64,000 nucleotides of DNA, from contig NC_135071.1 in NCBI RefSeq assembly GCF_051401765.1, forward strand, positions 14,610,961 to 14,674,960, given 5' to 3'. Shown here in pieces: positions 35,748-48,450 of this stretch. This DNA comes from Calliopsis andreniformis. Its lineage: Eukaryota; Arthropoda; Insecta; Hymenoptera; Andrenidae. Both the position numbers and the translations under genes were made by a program. Below the pieces are notes generated by a model. That model was not told the DNA's origin, made no database searches, and worked only from the letters and a program-made list of their open reading frames with translations. Every line of letters starts with the position of its first letter. Within the stretch, counting starts at the first letter, position 1.

Positions 35748-36033
35748 GTGTCTGACTTTGGACTTATTCTTCTGTCCTTCGTGTGTCTGGCTTTGGGACT
35801 TGTTCTACTGGATTTGCTGTGTCTGATTTGGTACTTATTTTACTGGTTTTACTGTGTTTGATTTGGGACAGATTCTACTGTCTTTGGTGTGTCTGGTTTC
35901 GAGACCTATTCTACTGGTTTTTCTGTGCTTTACTTGGGATAGATTCTATTATCTTTAGAGTGTCTGGCATAGAACTTATTCTACTAGTTTCATTGTGCCT
36001 AATATGGCACTCATTCTACCGATTTCTCTGTCT
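35748..36033. repeat. Minisatellite, about 8 diverged copies of 35-36 bp
   Basis: Each unit begins GTGTCTG or GTGCCT, contains TTGGGAC or a variant followed by TATTCTACT, and ends in GGTTTTTCT or similar. About eight diverged units follow one another. The Leu/Phe-rich open frame across it reflects the repeat. Confidence 0.8.
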
Positions 36034-36214
36034 CTGAATAGACTGGCAGTAGAATAACTTCTAAGTTAGACGCGTTCCACATGGATTATTATTTAAGAAT
36101 TTTCTCCGCAATGAATGACTCTAAAACGCAGTCTTAAAAGCAATTTTGTGATTCCTTATTTTCATCCTATCTTGACACGTAGAATCACCTCTTAAAATGT
36201 CTGACAGCTGCTGC

Positions 36215-36560
36215 CAGATACCCTGTCTATAGTAACTTAGGTGAAACCAACTCAAGTGGCGTGCTATGCGATACCCTTATGAATAAAAACTGCCAGATGT
36301 GTTCTTTACTTAGCTCGGGGCTGCATCTTATTTAGCTACATTTCCATACTTTCTGACAATTAGCCACCATAGGCCCCGCGAGTCCTCGATATTACATCGG
36401 TGCTCCATAGTTCCAATGAACCAACGCCATTCTTGAGCCATTCCTGCTCGCTTGACCTACCGCCGAGGCGCTCATTGTCAGAGGCGTGAAGAACTTGAAC
36501 CCCTGCTGTTTTTACGAAGTCGCTATATTTCGGGAACGCAGTGTACCTCGGCCCCCTCCT
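36215..36560 (+). repeat. Dispersed repeat, copy 1
   Basis: This segment shares ordered anchors with 48560-48895, for example GAACTTGAACCCCTGCTG here (36490-36507) against GAGCTTGAACCCCTGCTG there, followed by TTTTTACGAAGTCGCTATATTT against CTTTTACGAAGTCACTATATTT. The copies are diverged and have no coding capacity I recognise. Confidence 0.6.
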
Positions 36561-37139
36561 CGCCGAGGAGAGCCACAGTTTTGGCGGTCACAAGCGCGAC
36601 GCGGTTCTGGCTATTTTCAAGTAGGCGAATTTCGAGCCGAGCCTTGAGAATCGCTTGGAGTCATCCGATGCTCCTCGTGGGGGACAGCTGAGCAAACTGA
36701 CAGTGTCAGCGAAACGCAATTGGCGGCTGAGTACCTTCGTCTGGAGGGGAACTCGCTTTCTTCAGGGGCTTTGAGCGAGGAGTTTAAGGGACGATAATGC
36801 GAGCTAGCAGATAACATATGTATACTATTTTAATGTGGCGTGGGCTGCCTAGGTGTGGCGCGTCCGTTTAAGCACGACAGTCGTAAATTATATTCTTGGT
36901 CTTCGCGGCTCGGTGGACCTCGTATTTCACGCGAAATGCATGGAGCAGATAAAGACCGCGAAGGGGAAGAATCGCGAACAAATGGTCGCGAAGGATTGTT
37001 GGGACTGGGAAGTGAGTTTACTTTTGGTGGGTAGGATGCTTAATTATTGGGCGCATTGAGAAATTGCACTTTCGCAGGTGCTTGGTTAAGGAAAGTGGAG
37101 TTCCATCTTAAATCTCTTTATGATCATTTTTTATTTCAG

Positions 37140-37596
37140 ATTTTTGAAATTCAAGATTTTCAAATATTCAAACTTTTTGAATATTCAAATTTTCAAATAT
37201 TCAAATATTTAAATATTCAAATTTTCAAATACTCAAATTTTCAAATATTCAAATATTCAAATATTCAAGTACTTCAATTTTTTGAATATTCCAATTTTCA
37301 AATATTCAAAAATTAAAATATTTCAATATTTTGAATACTTTAATTTTCAAATATTCAAATATTTAAATATTCAAATTTTCAAATACTCAAATTTTCAAAC
37401 ATTCAAATTTTCAAATATTCAAATATTCAAATATTCAAATATTCAAGTACTTCAATTTTTTGAATATTCCAATTTTCAAATATTCAAAAATTAAAATATT
37501 TCAATATTTTGAATACTTTAATTTTCAAATATTCAAATATTTCAATATTTTGAATACTCTAATTTTCAAATATTCAAATATTTCAATATTGAAATT
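37140..37596. repeat. ATTCAAAT-type satellite with 178-bp higher-order period
   Basis: The block is made almost entirely of variants of ATTCAAAT, ATTTTCAA and ATATTTGAA. A longer unit that includes CAAGTACTTCAATTTTTTGA occurs at 37266 and again at 37444, giving a 178-bp higher-order repeat. The same octamer forms the centre of the fold-back element at 32131-32481. The Phe/Gln/Ile/Lys-rich open frames here are repeat artefacts. Confidence 0.85.
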
Positions 37597-40500
37597 GTCT
37601 CATCTTCAAACCCTCCAACGACTACATTTTTAAATGACCAAATATCTACTCAAAGTCCAGATATATTCTCTCACATAACTCCGTATCTAAAACACGAGGT
37701 CCACGTTACCAAACTCTGTAATTAGCATTCCCATACAATCAGTGTACTCTATTAAAAAGAGAAATCCCTGCTTCGGTATGTTGATCACCTCTCAATCTCT
37801 TCGACTATGTAACCTGTCCAAACGAACTCTCCAAGGACACCCAAAAGAATCCCATCTTCGAAGGTCTTCCGGGCCCAGAGCAGGCTCCACATGGGCCAGC
37901 TAACTGTAACGGTACAGTTTCACAACTTCAGTGTGTCCTTGGCGTAATAAAACAGCATGAAATGTCTAAGATCATCGACCAAGCTAGATAGATAGAAACG
38001 AAGAAGCAGCAGCGTTATCTCCTCTCTCTTGTATTAGAGCCTGATCACACGAGCATTGAGACTTCGAATTTCACGAGTGATTGCAGCTGCGTCTTTCTTA
38101 TTTCCAACTGGAAAAACAACGAAAACACGACGAACATCATAACATCCCTTATATTTTAAGAACAAAAACATATGACTCAGATAATTTTGCCTTGCATTCG
38201 CAGAATTAAGGCCCTGATTCGAATTTTTCGAAAATCTAACATAGGCTGTTCCGCCTTACAGACATTAACGATCATGTAACCAAGCTATTATTCGACCTCG
38301 TCAGCGTCTAACGCCGCGTATCTCGATAGGAGACCTTTGGCGAATCAGCCTGGCGATCGTTCACCTCGAGTATATCTGTTTCTTCGGGGCAAAATCGGCG
38401 AGTTCGACGACCTCTGGCCCACGTTCGTCGTGCCTGTTAGCAAGAGGCACCGGTTCAACGCGGCCGTGAAGGATAAATTTAAAGGAGAGGCAACGCCTCC
38501 CGAAACGTCCCTGACCCGCGTAAAAACCTTCCGAATGTCCAGCACGGGAACTCTGGGATTCGTTCATCGCATAATTTCCGTCTGGTTTAATAGGCCCGCG
38601 GTACGCGATGAATGTAAATGCGCGCGCGGTTCGAACACGCTTTATTTAACTCCGCGAGGACCTTGGGCTTTTGGACGTCATTAAACGCGCGATCATCGCT
38701 GCGCGATTTCAGACCCCCGCGCAGAATGATTTAACGCTCGAAAAAATAAGTGACTGCTTCCACGTTGTTTCGGCGAATGGCTTCCATTTTTTTTTTTCAG
38801 CTTGTTTAAATTCGGACGAGCGGAGACTCTCGCGTTCCGTGACGAGATAAGGTGCCACTGCGGGACGTTTTCAGATACGTGACCTTCGGTGTAGACTCAT
38901 CGACCGAGGTGGAAATTTGTTGCGAGGAAACAGGGGGACTGGAAATCTTCCAGTTTGACGCGGTGGCGTTGTAGAATAGAATGAAATAAAAGAACAGAGT
39001 TTCTTTTAAGTAGAAATTCTAACAAAAACATCAATTCTCTTTCTGAAAAGTCAAATGTAATTACTTCATGAAGAACAGAAAAAACTGTTGAATTTTGAAT
39101 AGTGTGGGTGCAGGAAGAATTTTAATTCTATTCCTTCCAACTTGAGCTCCATTTTGTATAAGAATATTAATAAATACAAAATGTTTAAGCCATAGATATT
39201 TAAAAAAAGCAGAAATTCATTTGCTTTTTGTGTAACTTTGGCTGTGAGGTCCAGATATAGTTCTGAGATTATTTGAAAATAACTAATATTGGATACATAG
39301 AGTAAGGATATCAATTATTTCCTGTGTATTGACCAAATACTGTGCCCACCTATCCACCCTCTCATTTCCACATACACATAAGACGCAGTAGCTATCAAAT
39401 GAAAAATATTAATTTTTTGAACGAAATCAAATACTTTCAATTTAAAACTATCCCATCTTATTAATCCTTTGCACTCTTACGTCAAGTCACACTCGCAATT
39501 TTTAACTGAACTTAAAATAATAGAAAGTCATTGCAAAGGAAATTAAAAAAATAGGGACTGCAAAGAGGCATAAGATAGTAGATAGTTCATATACAAAAAT
39601 TCTAAAAAAAGCTTAGAAGTACAAAGGGCTAAACATGTCCACAAAAGAGGGAGCACAGTAAAACAGTAATCGATCAGCACACGGTAATAGTTACCTACCC
39701 TCGCTCTGTTCTCCGCCTCACCGATTCAACAGTAAACAAAGAGTTAATTAAGAGAAGGCTATAGAACAGGTTGAACCTGGTCCCTCAAAGGGACAACAGG
39801 ACCTTGGCTACTAGTTCCCTCCACCTCGACTCGAATTACATAAAAGACAGTCTTGAACGCGTCGAAACGATCGGAGGCTACACGCTCTTCTTCGGCGGAA
39901 TCGATACACGAGTTACGCAATGCTAAACGTAACAATCGTTTGTTGTGTAACAATTGCGTAGCCGTTTGTCACTTCCAGAGCAAATCTTGGTTGTCTGTTC
40001 TGCGCAGGATTTCGAAGCGTCCCGTCAAGCGATTTCACGCGTCGATTTCAGGGGAACAGAATTTCGTCAGGCGGTGATCGCGTATGGGACGCGCTATCGG
40101 CGTTTTCCACGGCTGGAGATAATCCGATCGGGTCGCTTTTTCTTGTAGCCTCTCAAGGACTGTCTGATACGTATGTTCCCCTTGATAACGGGGGGAAAAA
40201 AGTTGGTGAATAATTACTCTGTTACACAACTGTCCCGTGCGCGGGCCGATTCAGGTCTCTGTCGCACACGCTGTCGGGCAACCTCAATCGAATTAATGCG
40301 TTTCTTGCTGGGCAAGGTTCAAGGGAGACGCTTATCGCAAAGGGAGAATTGCGCCACGATGTTGTGGACATTTCCAGTTGGGAGGAGATTATGATTAAGT
40401 TCTTTACGGTTGCTTATGAATCATTTTTCAATAGTTAAGAGGCTCAGGGAATTTAGTGTTTTCAGGAATTGAAAATAAAAAGGTGTTTACTGTCCTCTAA

Positions 40501-42393
40501 GTTTCGTATGTATGAAATATCGTGGTAAAAGGTTTTTTTGAAATTTAGATAACCGACAAGGGGACAGCATATTTAGAATAACGTGAACGTAAAATTAGAA
40601 ATGCTTCTCAATAATTGCCATTTCCTTATCTTATAGGATTATTTTACAACCATTTTCACGTCGAAAATTTTTCATTTTTTATGCAAAAATTGTTTTCATA
40701 AGTTTCATGAGAATTTTACATTTCTGATAATGTCTTGGTAGACACCTCGATAGAGAGTATTTTGAACTCTACCATAGGTGTAATTATAAAAAATCAATAA
40801 TGTATGAAAATATAATTAAGCTATGTACATATTGCCTAAGGCTATCACCAAAAATTCAAATTTTAAATCCATTTTTAATTCGATAGAACTTTTAATACAT
40901 CAATTTTTTTAAGTAACAACAACAAAGTAGAGTAGGTACATTAGGTTTAGAATTCTTTTGGTAAACTTGGTATCATTATCAAGACTGTATGAGTTGTTTT
41001 GTATATATTTGAACATGTGTTGCTATGTATATTCTCTCTGATACCAAAGAACTTGTGTCCATTAATAAAGCATTATTATTATTATAGTTGAACGATAAAG
41101 TTTTCCAAAGATCTTCTCACCCATATTGGAAAACAGGAATGAAGGACTCGAGAAAGAAGTGACTCTTTGAGTAGTTATGTGCAAAATTTATTAATAGCGT
41201 CACGACGTCCGCGACGCTGCAGAACTCATGGCCGTCGTGAGGACGTTAAGTTTCTTTTAAGCGTCACAAAGACTGACGACAATGTGCCACTGAATTCCTG
41301 TTTTTCTTGATCGATAAGCACTTCTTGCTGCATAATATTTTCACTTGAATGAATACTTTCGAATGCTATATTTATCTACAGTATCATTGAGCTCTCAGTG
41401 CCCCCCTTGTTCCTCGGAGCAGGTTTCTGAGTCATGGGTCAGGACCTCTTGGAACTTGAAGCTTTTTAACTAGAAACTAAGGAAAAGGGAAAATGAGTGT
41501 CTAATCCCTTCTCCTAGTTCCCAATTTTGGTTTTCTGAAACTTGAGCCTCAACTTTATAAAAAATTATTGATACTGGTGTACAAAAGATTCTCTATTTTT
41601 TGGTCTGTTAATTTTTACGAATATTTTTTTAATACAAAATTGCGATTTCGTCATACCGACTAAGGGTCAGTCCTTTCTTATCAGAAATTTGCTCTTCAAG
41701 CCCACAACCTTTTACTTAAACCTCTAATCTAGGTCTTCAGTCTTTAATCCCTCACCCTAGTATTTAATTTCCATTCTTAATTGATGATTCCCTCTCTCAT
41801 TTCAAAATCCATCGTCCCAGTGCCTAATTAAAGTTTTCTCCTCTAATTAATAATTTATCTCTCCTCTTCCTCAATCCTCTTTTCTCCAATCTTGCATCAC
41901 TTTTCTGTTCCATTCTATATCTATTTTATAATGTACATAGGATCGAATGACACGCGAAATCATGCGAGAATATTATCTCGCGAGTGTTTATCAGCTCACG
42001 ATTTCGACCTGATATCGACGATATCCGGAGGTGTATAATTTCGTCATTGTTTTCGATGGAAACGTAGCTTGCGTTTTATTCGTCAATAATTATCGACAAT
42101 CTTCAGAGACTGGGGAATCAATTTCTCGGTCGAACGCGTTCGTGACTGGGTGAAAGTACGCCGCGGAAAATAATTGGAGGATCGCTTGGCTATTTATCGC
42201 GTGACTATTACTCGCGCGTAGCATTCGAATGTTAGAAAACTTTCGTCTGGTGTATTAATTAAGCGTATTAACTGAGGCTTCGTGTGAGACGCTCGAATCT
42301 CAGCGAAGGAAATTTCATTTCTTTATTTAGGTTATTTTGCCATTAGTCAACGAAGTGGATTCAAATGTTCTAAGAATTTTGGAGAAGCATTCT
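37597..42393. other. Intergenic DNA, CpG-rich patches, no supported gene
   Basis: Open frames such as 38337-38684 lie in CpG-rich DNA, where stop codons are rare, and show no family motif. The blocks at about 38280-38900 and 41940-42300 are GC-rich compared with their AT-rich surroundings and could be regulatory; nothing in the sequence proves this. Confidence 0.3.
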
Positions 42394-42635
42394 CATATGT
42401 GCCCATAATTATGAAAGTGGTCTAAGTCGTATATTTCTTATTTTGGGATATTGAAAGGATTACATTTGGATGAATTAGAAAATATTTCTATATTACGTAA
42501 CATTGTAATTTAGAATTTTATTAGTCTTGATTAAAGAAAATTTATTATGAATGTGAAATTTTGTGTGAATCTCATACGAAAATGTTTTTAAAGTTTGAAT
42601 TGACTTAGACCACTTTCATAATTATAGGACATATG
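42394..42635. mobile_element. Small element with 34-35-bp terminal inverted repeats
   Basis: The left end (42394-42428, containing ATAATTATGAAAGTGGTCTA) is nearly the exact reverse complement of the right end (42602-42635, containing TAGACCACTTTCATAATTAT). The 170-bp centre is AT-rich and non-coding. This is the form expected of a miniature inverted-repeat transposable element. Clear target-site duplications are not visible. Confidence 0.65.
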
Positions 42636-44964
42636 ACTTGGACCACTCAAATGTTAGCTTCTACTTCAATTTATTAAATGGAATTTGAATACTGATTTCC
42701 ATAAGGATAATTAAAAATAGCAGCGATATTCGCTTACAACGAGAAAATAGATACTGTTTAACTGGAGCTTTCGATTAAGAAACTGTTGCGCAGCAGTTCT
42801 CAAAATTTGCACTTCTCTTTATACGTACACTTCACGAGTCAGCTAACTCGACGAGCTTAAATTACTTCAAAACTGTTTGAAAAAATGTCCACAATAAGAA
42901 TTCCCTGCTATCAAGGTGTGTATACAGTAAACCAATTACTTTCTGCTATGTTGATCTTTTCTCAAGATAGGAACATCACCTTGAATTTTATAAACTTGAT
43001 TCTCTTACAGACTTAATTCCATAGCTCGAAAGAATATTCTATACCCAGTGAAATATAATCCAGTATCTCGATTATTCACGACATATAGTGGCAAACCACT
43101 TCGCTACTACTTTCCCCAAAAAGGGAACAAAGAGACTGCGGCTGACGAAATGTCTCCAGTTCTTGCACCTGTAAGATAAGGCGAGCAAACCTCGGGTCAA
43201 ACATTAAACAAACTAAATCTGACTTGCAAACACACACGTACGAAATTATCAATGTAAAAAAAAACCGTAGAAGGAAGGGGGATCAACGAAAAGACGGCCA
43301 CTGTTCAAATGCTCGACTCATTTATTCCAGTCACCGAGGAAATATATTCGTTTCCAAGCGAGACACTTTTTCGCCGAAGCTCGCCTCGAAGTGCCGCTGG
43401 ACGATGATATGTTCTCCGTTTCGCGATCGATCGAGCCGAGAGAGAGAAAAGAAAGCATTCAGAGCTTCAGGCCCAGCCACACAACAGATATGCACACGTT
43501 AATCGCTCTCCCCTTCGTGTCACAATCACGACACATCGCTGTCGTCGGCTTTCCCTCGCCGAGGGATGCGTCCCTCCTCTCAGCGCCTCGCGATCGATCC
43601 CCGCGTCGCGCGATTTTTATCGTCGCTTCGTCAAGAGCACCTTTCTTCCTCCTCTTGCATCGTTCGAAAGTTGCACGATGGGGAATGGATCGTTCGGCGA
43701 GGCTCGTGAAAGAGACGACGGACTCGATAATCGAAGAGCACGTAACAGCCCTTATCAAATATTACGATTCCTTTAATAAGGTACATTCCAGTGGTCAGGC
43801 ACGGGATTTACCATACGCAGTAGTGGCCAATAAAATTGCTACGCTCGCTAAAAGTATATTGGGTCATTCTGTAAAAGAGAATCTCGCTTTTGAGAAAATC
43901 AATGTTTAAATTTAATTATAGAAATACAAAGTGTAGTACTTTCTACAAATATTTTTTATTTCCTAGGTACTTTCAACCCTTTCTTCAAAGGATTTCTAAT
44001 GGCCTGAGACAATGTGAAATTAGAAGAATCGTTATTTATGGAATTACCTAATACTACTTGTTGAATATGAAAATAATTATGAACATGACATCTTATAAAA
44101 ATCAAGCTTTTAAATAAAACAAAAGGAGATTAGATTAATAATAAATAGTAAGGCGATGAAATTTCAATGGCCACTACTGTAGTGCAGCCTATTCCATCAA
44201 AAACGCAATAAATATAGGACGACGAATATTTTATTAAAAAGAATACTAATCAATTGAATAGGAATTAAAGATACTATAGAATCTTGTTTGCTCTCCCAGA
44301 TAGAAATACATACACAAAAATTGACAAGGGTCGTTTTGTTATAAGCTCTTCGATTCGAAGGACAGCCAGAGGAAGACAGAGAGAGAAGGAGAAAGTACGA
44401 AATCGCGGAAGCGACTGGCCACAGCCTCCTGGAACAAACTGACGTAACACATCTGACCTTTGTGTATTTGATGGAACCGCGATCCTCGTGGAACATCGCG
44501 GAAAACGCTTAAAGGAGAGTGAAGGGGGACGTAATCAAGCGAGAAGGCACTATCGAACTTTCTTTCTGAAAACTCTATGTACAATTCTGCGCGAATCAAT
44601 GTGAACATAGCGATTCTTCAGGATTTTTATGGGCGACAAAAGTTAATTGGTTCTCTGTCGAAACGAATGCAAAGTTCACTAATGTCAAAAGAGAACACTT
44701 TTACTTTCCTGGATATTATAGTATCTATAACAGAGGGAAAGTACTGATATAGGTCAAGCCTTTTTTCTAATTTTTTAACATTTTGAAATCGTCTGAGTCC
44801 AGAAAGAAAACGAAACTGTATTTTTATTTAAAATTAGTTTTATGGATAATAAAGTATTTCAGTAAAATAATCTATGTTCACCTTACTTCACACAGTATGT
44901 ACTGTGATATCTAAACTTTGGTTCTAGGTAAATTACCATTTTTGTGCGATACACTTTTAGGAAT
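42636..44964. other. Intergenic DNA with one unidentified open frame
   Basis: The only frame that looks somewhat protein-like is 43685-43909 (+), 74 codons starting MDRSARLVKETTDSIIEEHV and ending ENLAFEKINV. It resembles no family I know and could be chance. The surrounding CpG-rich stretch at 43390-43680 is open on both strands. Confidence 0.25.
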
Positions 44965-45269
44965 AGCATATAGACAGTGTCAGCGAACAGGTAATGTAAA
45001 GATAATATTCATTTTTTGCCACTGACTGCCACCCTATATTTACTGAAAGCTTCATCCTTCGCCCAGTGAAATTAATTCTGTACAAGATTCTTTATAATTA
45101 CTAATTACAAGAACTTCCAAGTCATTCAAGAGAAATTCTCATCGTAAAAGAGAACCAAACAATGATTCCAAAACCTATTAAAATTCCATTAGTAGTTGGC
45201 TGACGTTGAGTAAATACTGTAAATTAAGATAGTAGAAAGACTTTGCTCGCTGACACTATGTCCTATGCT
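44965..45269. mobile_element. Small element with imperfect terminal inverted repeats
   Basis: The left end AGCATATAGACAGTGTCAGC (from 44965) and the reverse complement of the right end, AGCATAGGACATAGTGTCAG (read inward from 45269), match with small gaps, sharing AGTGTCAGCGA. The 305-bp unit has no coding capacity, as expected of a MITE. Confidence 0.55.
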
Positions 45270-45800
45270 CATTATCATACGATTTTCTCGATACTTTTAC
45301 CACTGCGCTGTCTACATTTTCGAAATTTGCATAAGCGTAATTAGCACTCACGGACGATGTAACAGCGATACTACAAAGCCTGGTCAGGGAAACACGGAAA
45401 TGGTCAGGAGACGGTAATTATACTCGCGTCGGATGATTACGTCCCCGCTAATGGTCGGTTCGAGACGTTCGTCGAAGGGGTATAATTACAATTCTTACGA
45501 TCTAAATTTACCTATCGTTAATCTACCGTGGCGCTTAGGTTACCGATTCGCGAGTGAACCCTCGCGCAGTTAACGAAAATCGCTTGGAACTTCGACTAAC
45601 GTTACACCTAAAGGCAGTTACGTATTGCTTTTGAGATCGTGCACCTACCAGCACGATTATCACTGCGTTTTATCACTACTGTTGCTTTTATACCGCTAAT
45701 TGCATCGTTCTCGATGGCCTTTTAATTATGCTTCATCGCGTGCAGAATGAGAGAACACTTTATGTGAGTGGACGCGACCGAGAGCTCCGACGAGCGAACG
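45270..45800. promoter_or_regulatory. Possible enhancer with POU and homeodomain motifs
   Basis: An ATTTGCAT octamer (45325-45332, the POU consensus) stands 5 bp from TAATTAG (45338-45344, a homeodomain core). More TAAT cores follow near 45697 and 45722, in GC-balanced, CpG-containing DNA unlike its AT-rich surroundings. The motifs are short and the regulatory role is only a suggestion. Confidence 0.25.
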
Positions 45801-47938
45801 AAACGAATCTGGTTTCTTAATTGATTCGAGGAGATGGATGGAAAAAGAAAGAAACACTCCGTGAAAATGTCGTGGGAACCGTCGGTGACTTCGAACGAAT
45901 ACAGACGAAAATTAAAAGCAGGAAACGATGCTTGTATAGAGAAGATTTATTAAATAAAAAATCATGATCGGTGATATCGATAAATTGTCCATACAAAATA
46001 TGATTTTTCGTCAATTCTTTGCATTCCACGTTTTCCTACGTGATTCGTTTTCAAAATATGTCTTCTCTCTATGATTCGAGATATATCAAGATTCTCGTTG
46101 TACGTTTCGTAGTAAAAGAGAGAATGCAAAGTGCTCGGAGTGTAAAAGAGAAAAAAAAGAAGAAAAGAAAAGGCACGTCGTCGCGTATACTTTGGCAGTG
46201 CGTCGGACGAGCGTTCGCCGTTTTCGAGACGCTGAGGATCGATCGATCGACGCCGATCTACTGGGGCAGTATGGAGAGGTTTGCTACTTGAAGAATCGAT
46301 CTATTATCTTATGTTATCTTATTTTATGTTATTGGCGATTATTTTCATTTGTGGGTGGAGGACTCGAAATCCTGGTTTCAGTGAAACCTTGTCCGAGCAA
46401 GTATACAAGAAATGAGTTTCTTTTTTTTTAACAGTAGATAAGAAATCGTGAAGAAGAGTTTTTTTAGATTTTTTAGACTAGCTTGTTGGAGTATGTGTAA
46501 TTTATATGCAAGATAACATTTATGTGTCTGCATAAATTCTTAGCCATAATAGGAGCGATTTTTTTTGTATAAAAAATGTATCATTTAGGATGGCCTCTAA
46601 AAATATATGTATAATTTTCTTAGGTTTATGTGTATTTACTGTTTAGTATGTCAAGCACTTGTTATATAATTCTTTTCATATTTTTTGTCTTTTCAAAGGC
46701 CAGAATTTTCGTATTTGGAATTCTATTCATGTACTGTTAAAAAAAGGAGAATGTATAACACTAGGATTATTAGTATTCCTACATTCTTGTATACTTCATG
46801 CTCTGCATTCGTACAAACTCTGTCTAACCCCAGGAAGTCCAAAGAAGACAAAAAGAATGACAAATTTTCAAAAAAATCAGTTCTTACTTCACAAAATAAA
46901 TCTATCTCTCTTCATAATTTCTATTAGGTACATCAAAACGTAGTCTCGTAATGAAATCTGATTCCTAAGTTGTCAGAGCTTCAACAGCTTCCCAGGGTTA
47001 GATCCTCAACTTCGTAACTCTTCCCCATCGATCTCTAAGCCTCTCTCCACAACCAAAATGCAAAACGAGACTCCAAGGAATCGCTAGACAAACACCAGGC
47101 TCCACAAGATCAAACCTTTCCTCCAGCGCCAATGGAATCTCCGCTATTCGTACAATGATTCTCGAATTCTCGCTTAGCTACTCGTCTTTTTGCTCGAAAC
47201 ATCTCTCTCTCTCTCTCTCTCTTCTCTCCCTCCAGCACGCGTGTTCGCCAGGTTACGCAACCGTCTTTACAAACACCGCACGCAATGCCTTTCTTTCTCG
47301 TTTCTCTTCTATTTCTAACGCTTATCGTCTAAGTATCCTTCGAGACAACAGGTATTCGGACCGATGCATCCCGTTTCTCGCTCCCGCCGTCATCGGACGT
47401 GTGCTGCACACCGACGCTGATGCGGTCATCGACGAAGTTAATCGATGAGTGCGTTGGCACCGCGGCGAATTACGATTCCGACGATGGATCGATGGCCGCC
47501 GAATCGGGGATAGAGGATCGCGATTCGATCTCCGTGCCTTCCATCCGTCGATCGCCCTTGCGTAACCGAGAGCCGCCCAGCGCGCTAGGGGAAAATTACA
47601 GGAACGCTTGGAAGGTTCTGTGGTTGCAAAGCAAAACGACCTGTGTCACATTTTCGGAACGTTCGATTTCTGGTCTTGACAAGCATCTAGAATGCAAAGG
47701 CTAAATTTCCAGAAAGGAAAAGGGGTATTAAACGAGTTTTTCGAATAAGAATAGGGGCTCGAGAAGGCGCAAGTTCGTGAGATGGTACTGAAGCTGAAGA
47801 CTTTGAACGCCATATCTCGAACATGGAAACATGAACTTAGGACGTTTTAGCTTACAACCAGAGTTGGCGACAGAGCGACGAGACTTCGCCGAGGATTCGG
47901 GCGAAGTTAAAATATGAATCAATAACTGGGAACTCTCT
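45801..47938. other. Intergenic DNA with (CT)n tract
   Basis: There is a pure CT dinucleotide run at about 47202-47223. A plus-strand open frame around 47399-47704 (including MAAESGIEDRDSISVPSIRR from 47492) has a fairly protein-like composition but no recognisable family, and its only nearby donor is weak. Confidence 0.3.
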
Positions 47939-48034
47939 GAGTGTTGGTAGAATTTATTGTAAGTGCTGTTACCATTGTAAGTGCTGTCAACGCTCATTAG
48001 AGTTTCCAGTTAAACTGATCACCCTCTATATAAC
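47939..48034. repeat. Palindromic repeat, copy A
   Basis: A 14-nt arm (GAGTGTTGGTAGAA, 47939-47952), a 29-nt centre (47953-47981) and a partly complementary arm (TGCTGTCAACGCTC, 47982-47995) are followed by AGTTAAACTGATCACCCTCT. Copy B at 48451-48545 has the same arms and downstream flank, but the centre is in the opposite orientation. Confidence 0.75.
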
Positions 48035-48450
48035 ATAGTGTCTCTCAGAAATGCAGGGTGACCCATCTGGTTAAACTTTCGCGCGTAATTATATCCTACG
48101 CTATAGGTCGTTTCAAAATACAGTTTAAATAAAATTGACCCTGTTTCAGGGGAGACATCTTGATGGTCATGAATTTTCTCTACGTGGACGTTTTATTTAA
48201 CACAGTTCTTGAAACGAGCTGTAGTTTAATTATTATAGTCACTAGAGAGGCTCTGAGAGGATATGCAAAACATGGCCGCAGTAAACCTTCGTACTCTCCA
48301 TAAAGGGCGTGACGAATTTATGAAAAACGAAGAAAGAAGATGCTGTAAATGAGCCTGACCATCATTAACTGAAATGATAGTCACTCAACACAATTCACAC
48401 CCTACTTTCCTAGAGCCTCTATACCAACTACAGTCTAAAAATCCTGTAAC

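Noticed and set aside
37047..37494. Open frames with repeated Phe-Gln-Ile-Phe-Lys
   Set aside because: They are produced by the ATTCAAAT satellite.
38337..38684. 115-codon frame in CpG-rich DNA
   Set aside because: It has no family motif, overlapping frames of similar length occur on the other strand, and the low stop frequency is explained by base composition.
47399..47704. Plus-strand frame with MAAESGIEDRDSISVPSIRR
   Set aside because: The composition is suggestive of an exon but there is no family match, the only donor nearby is weak and no partner exon was found.
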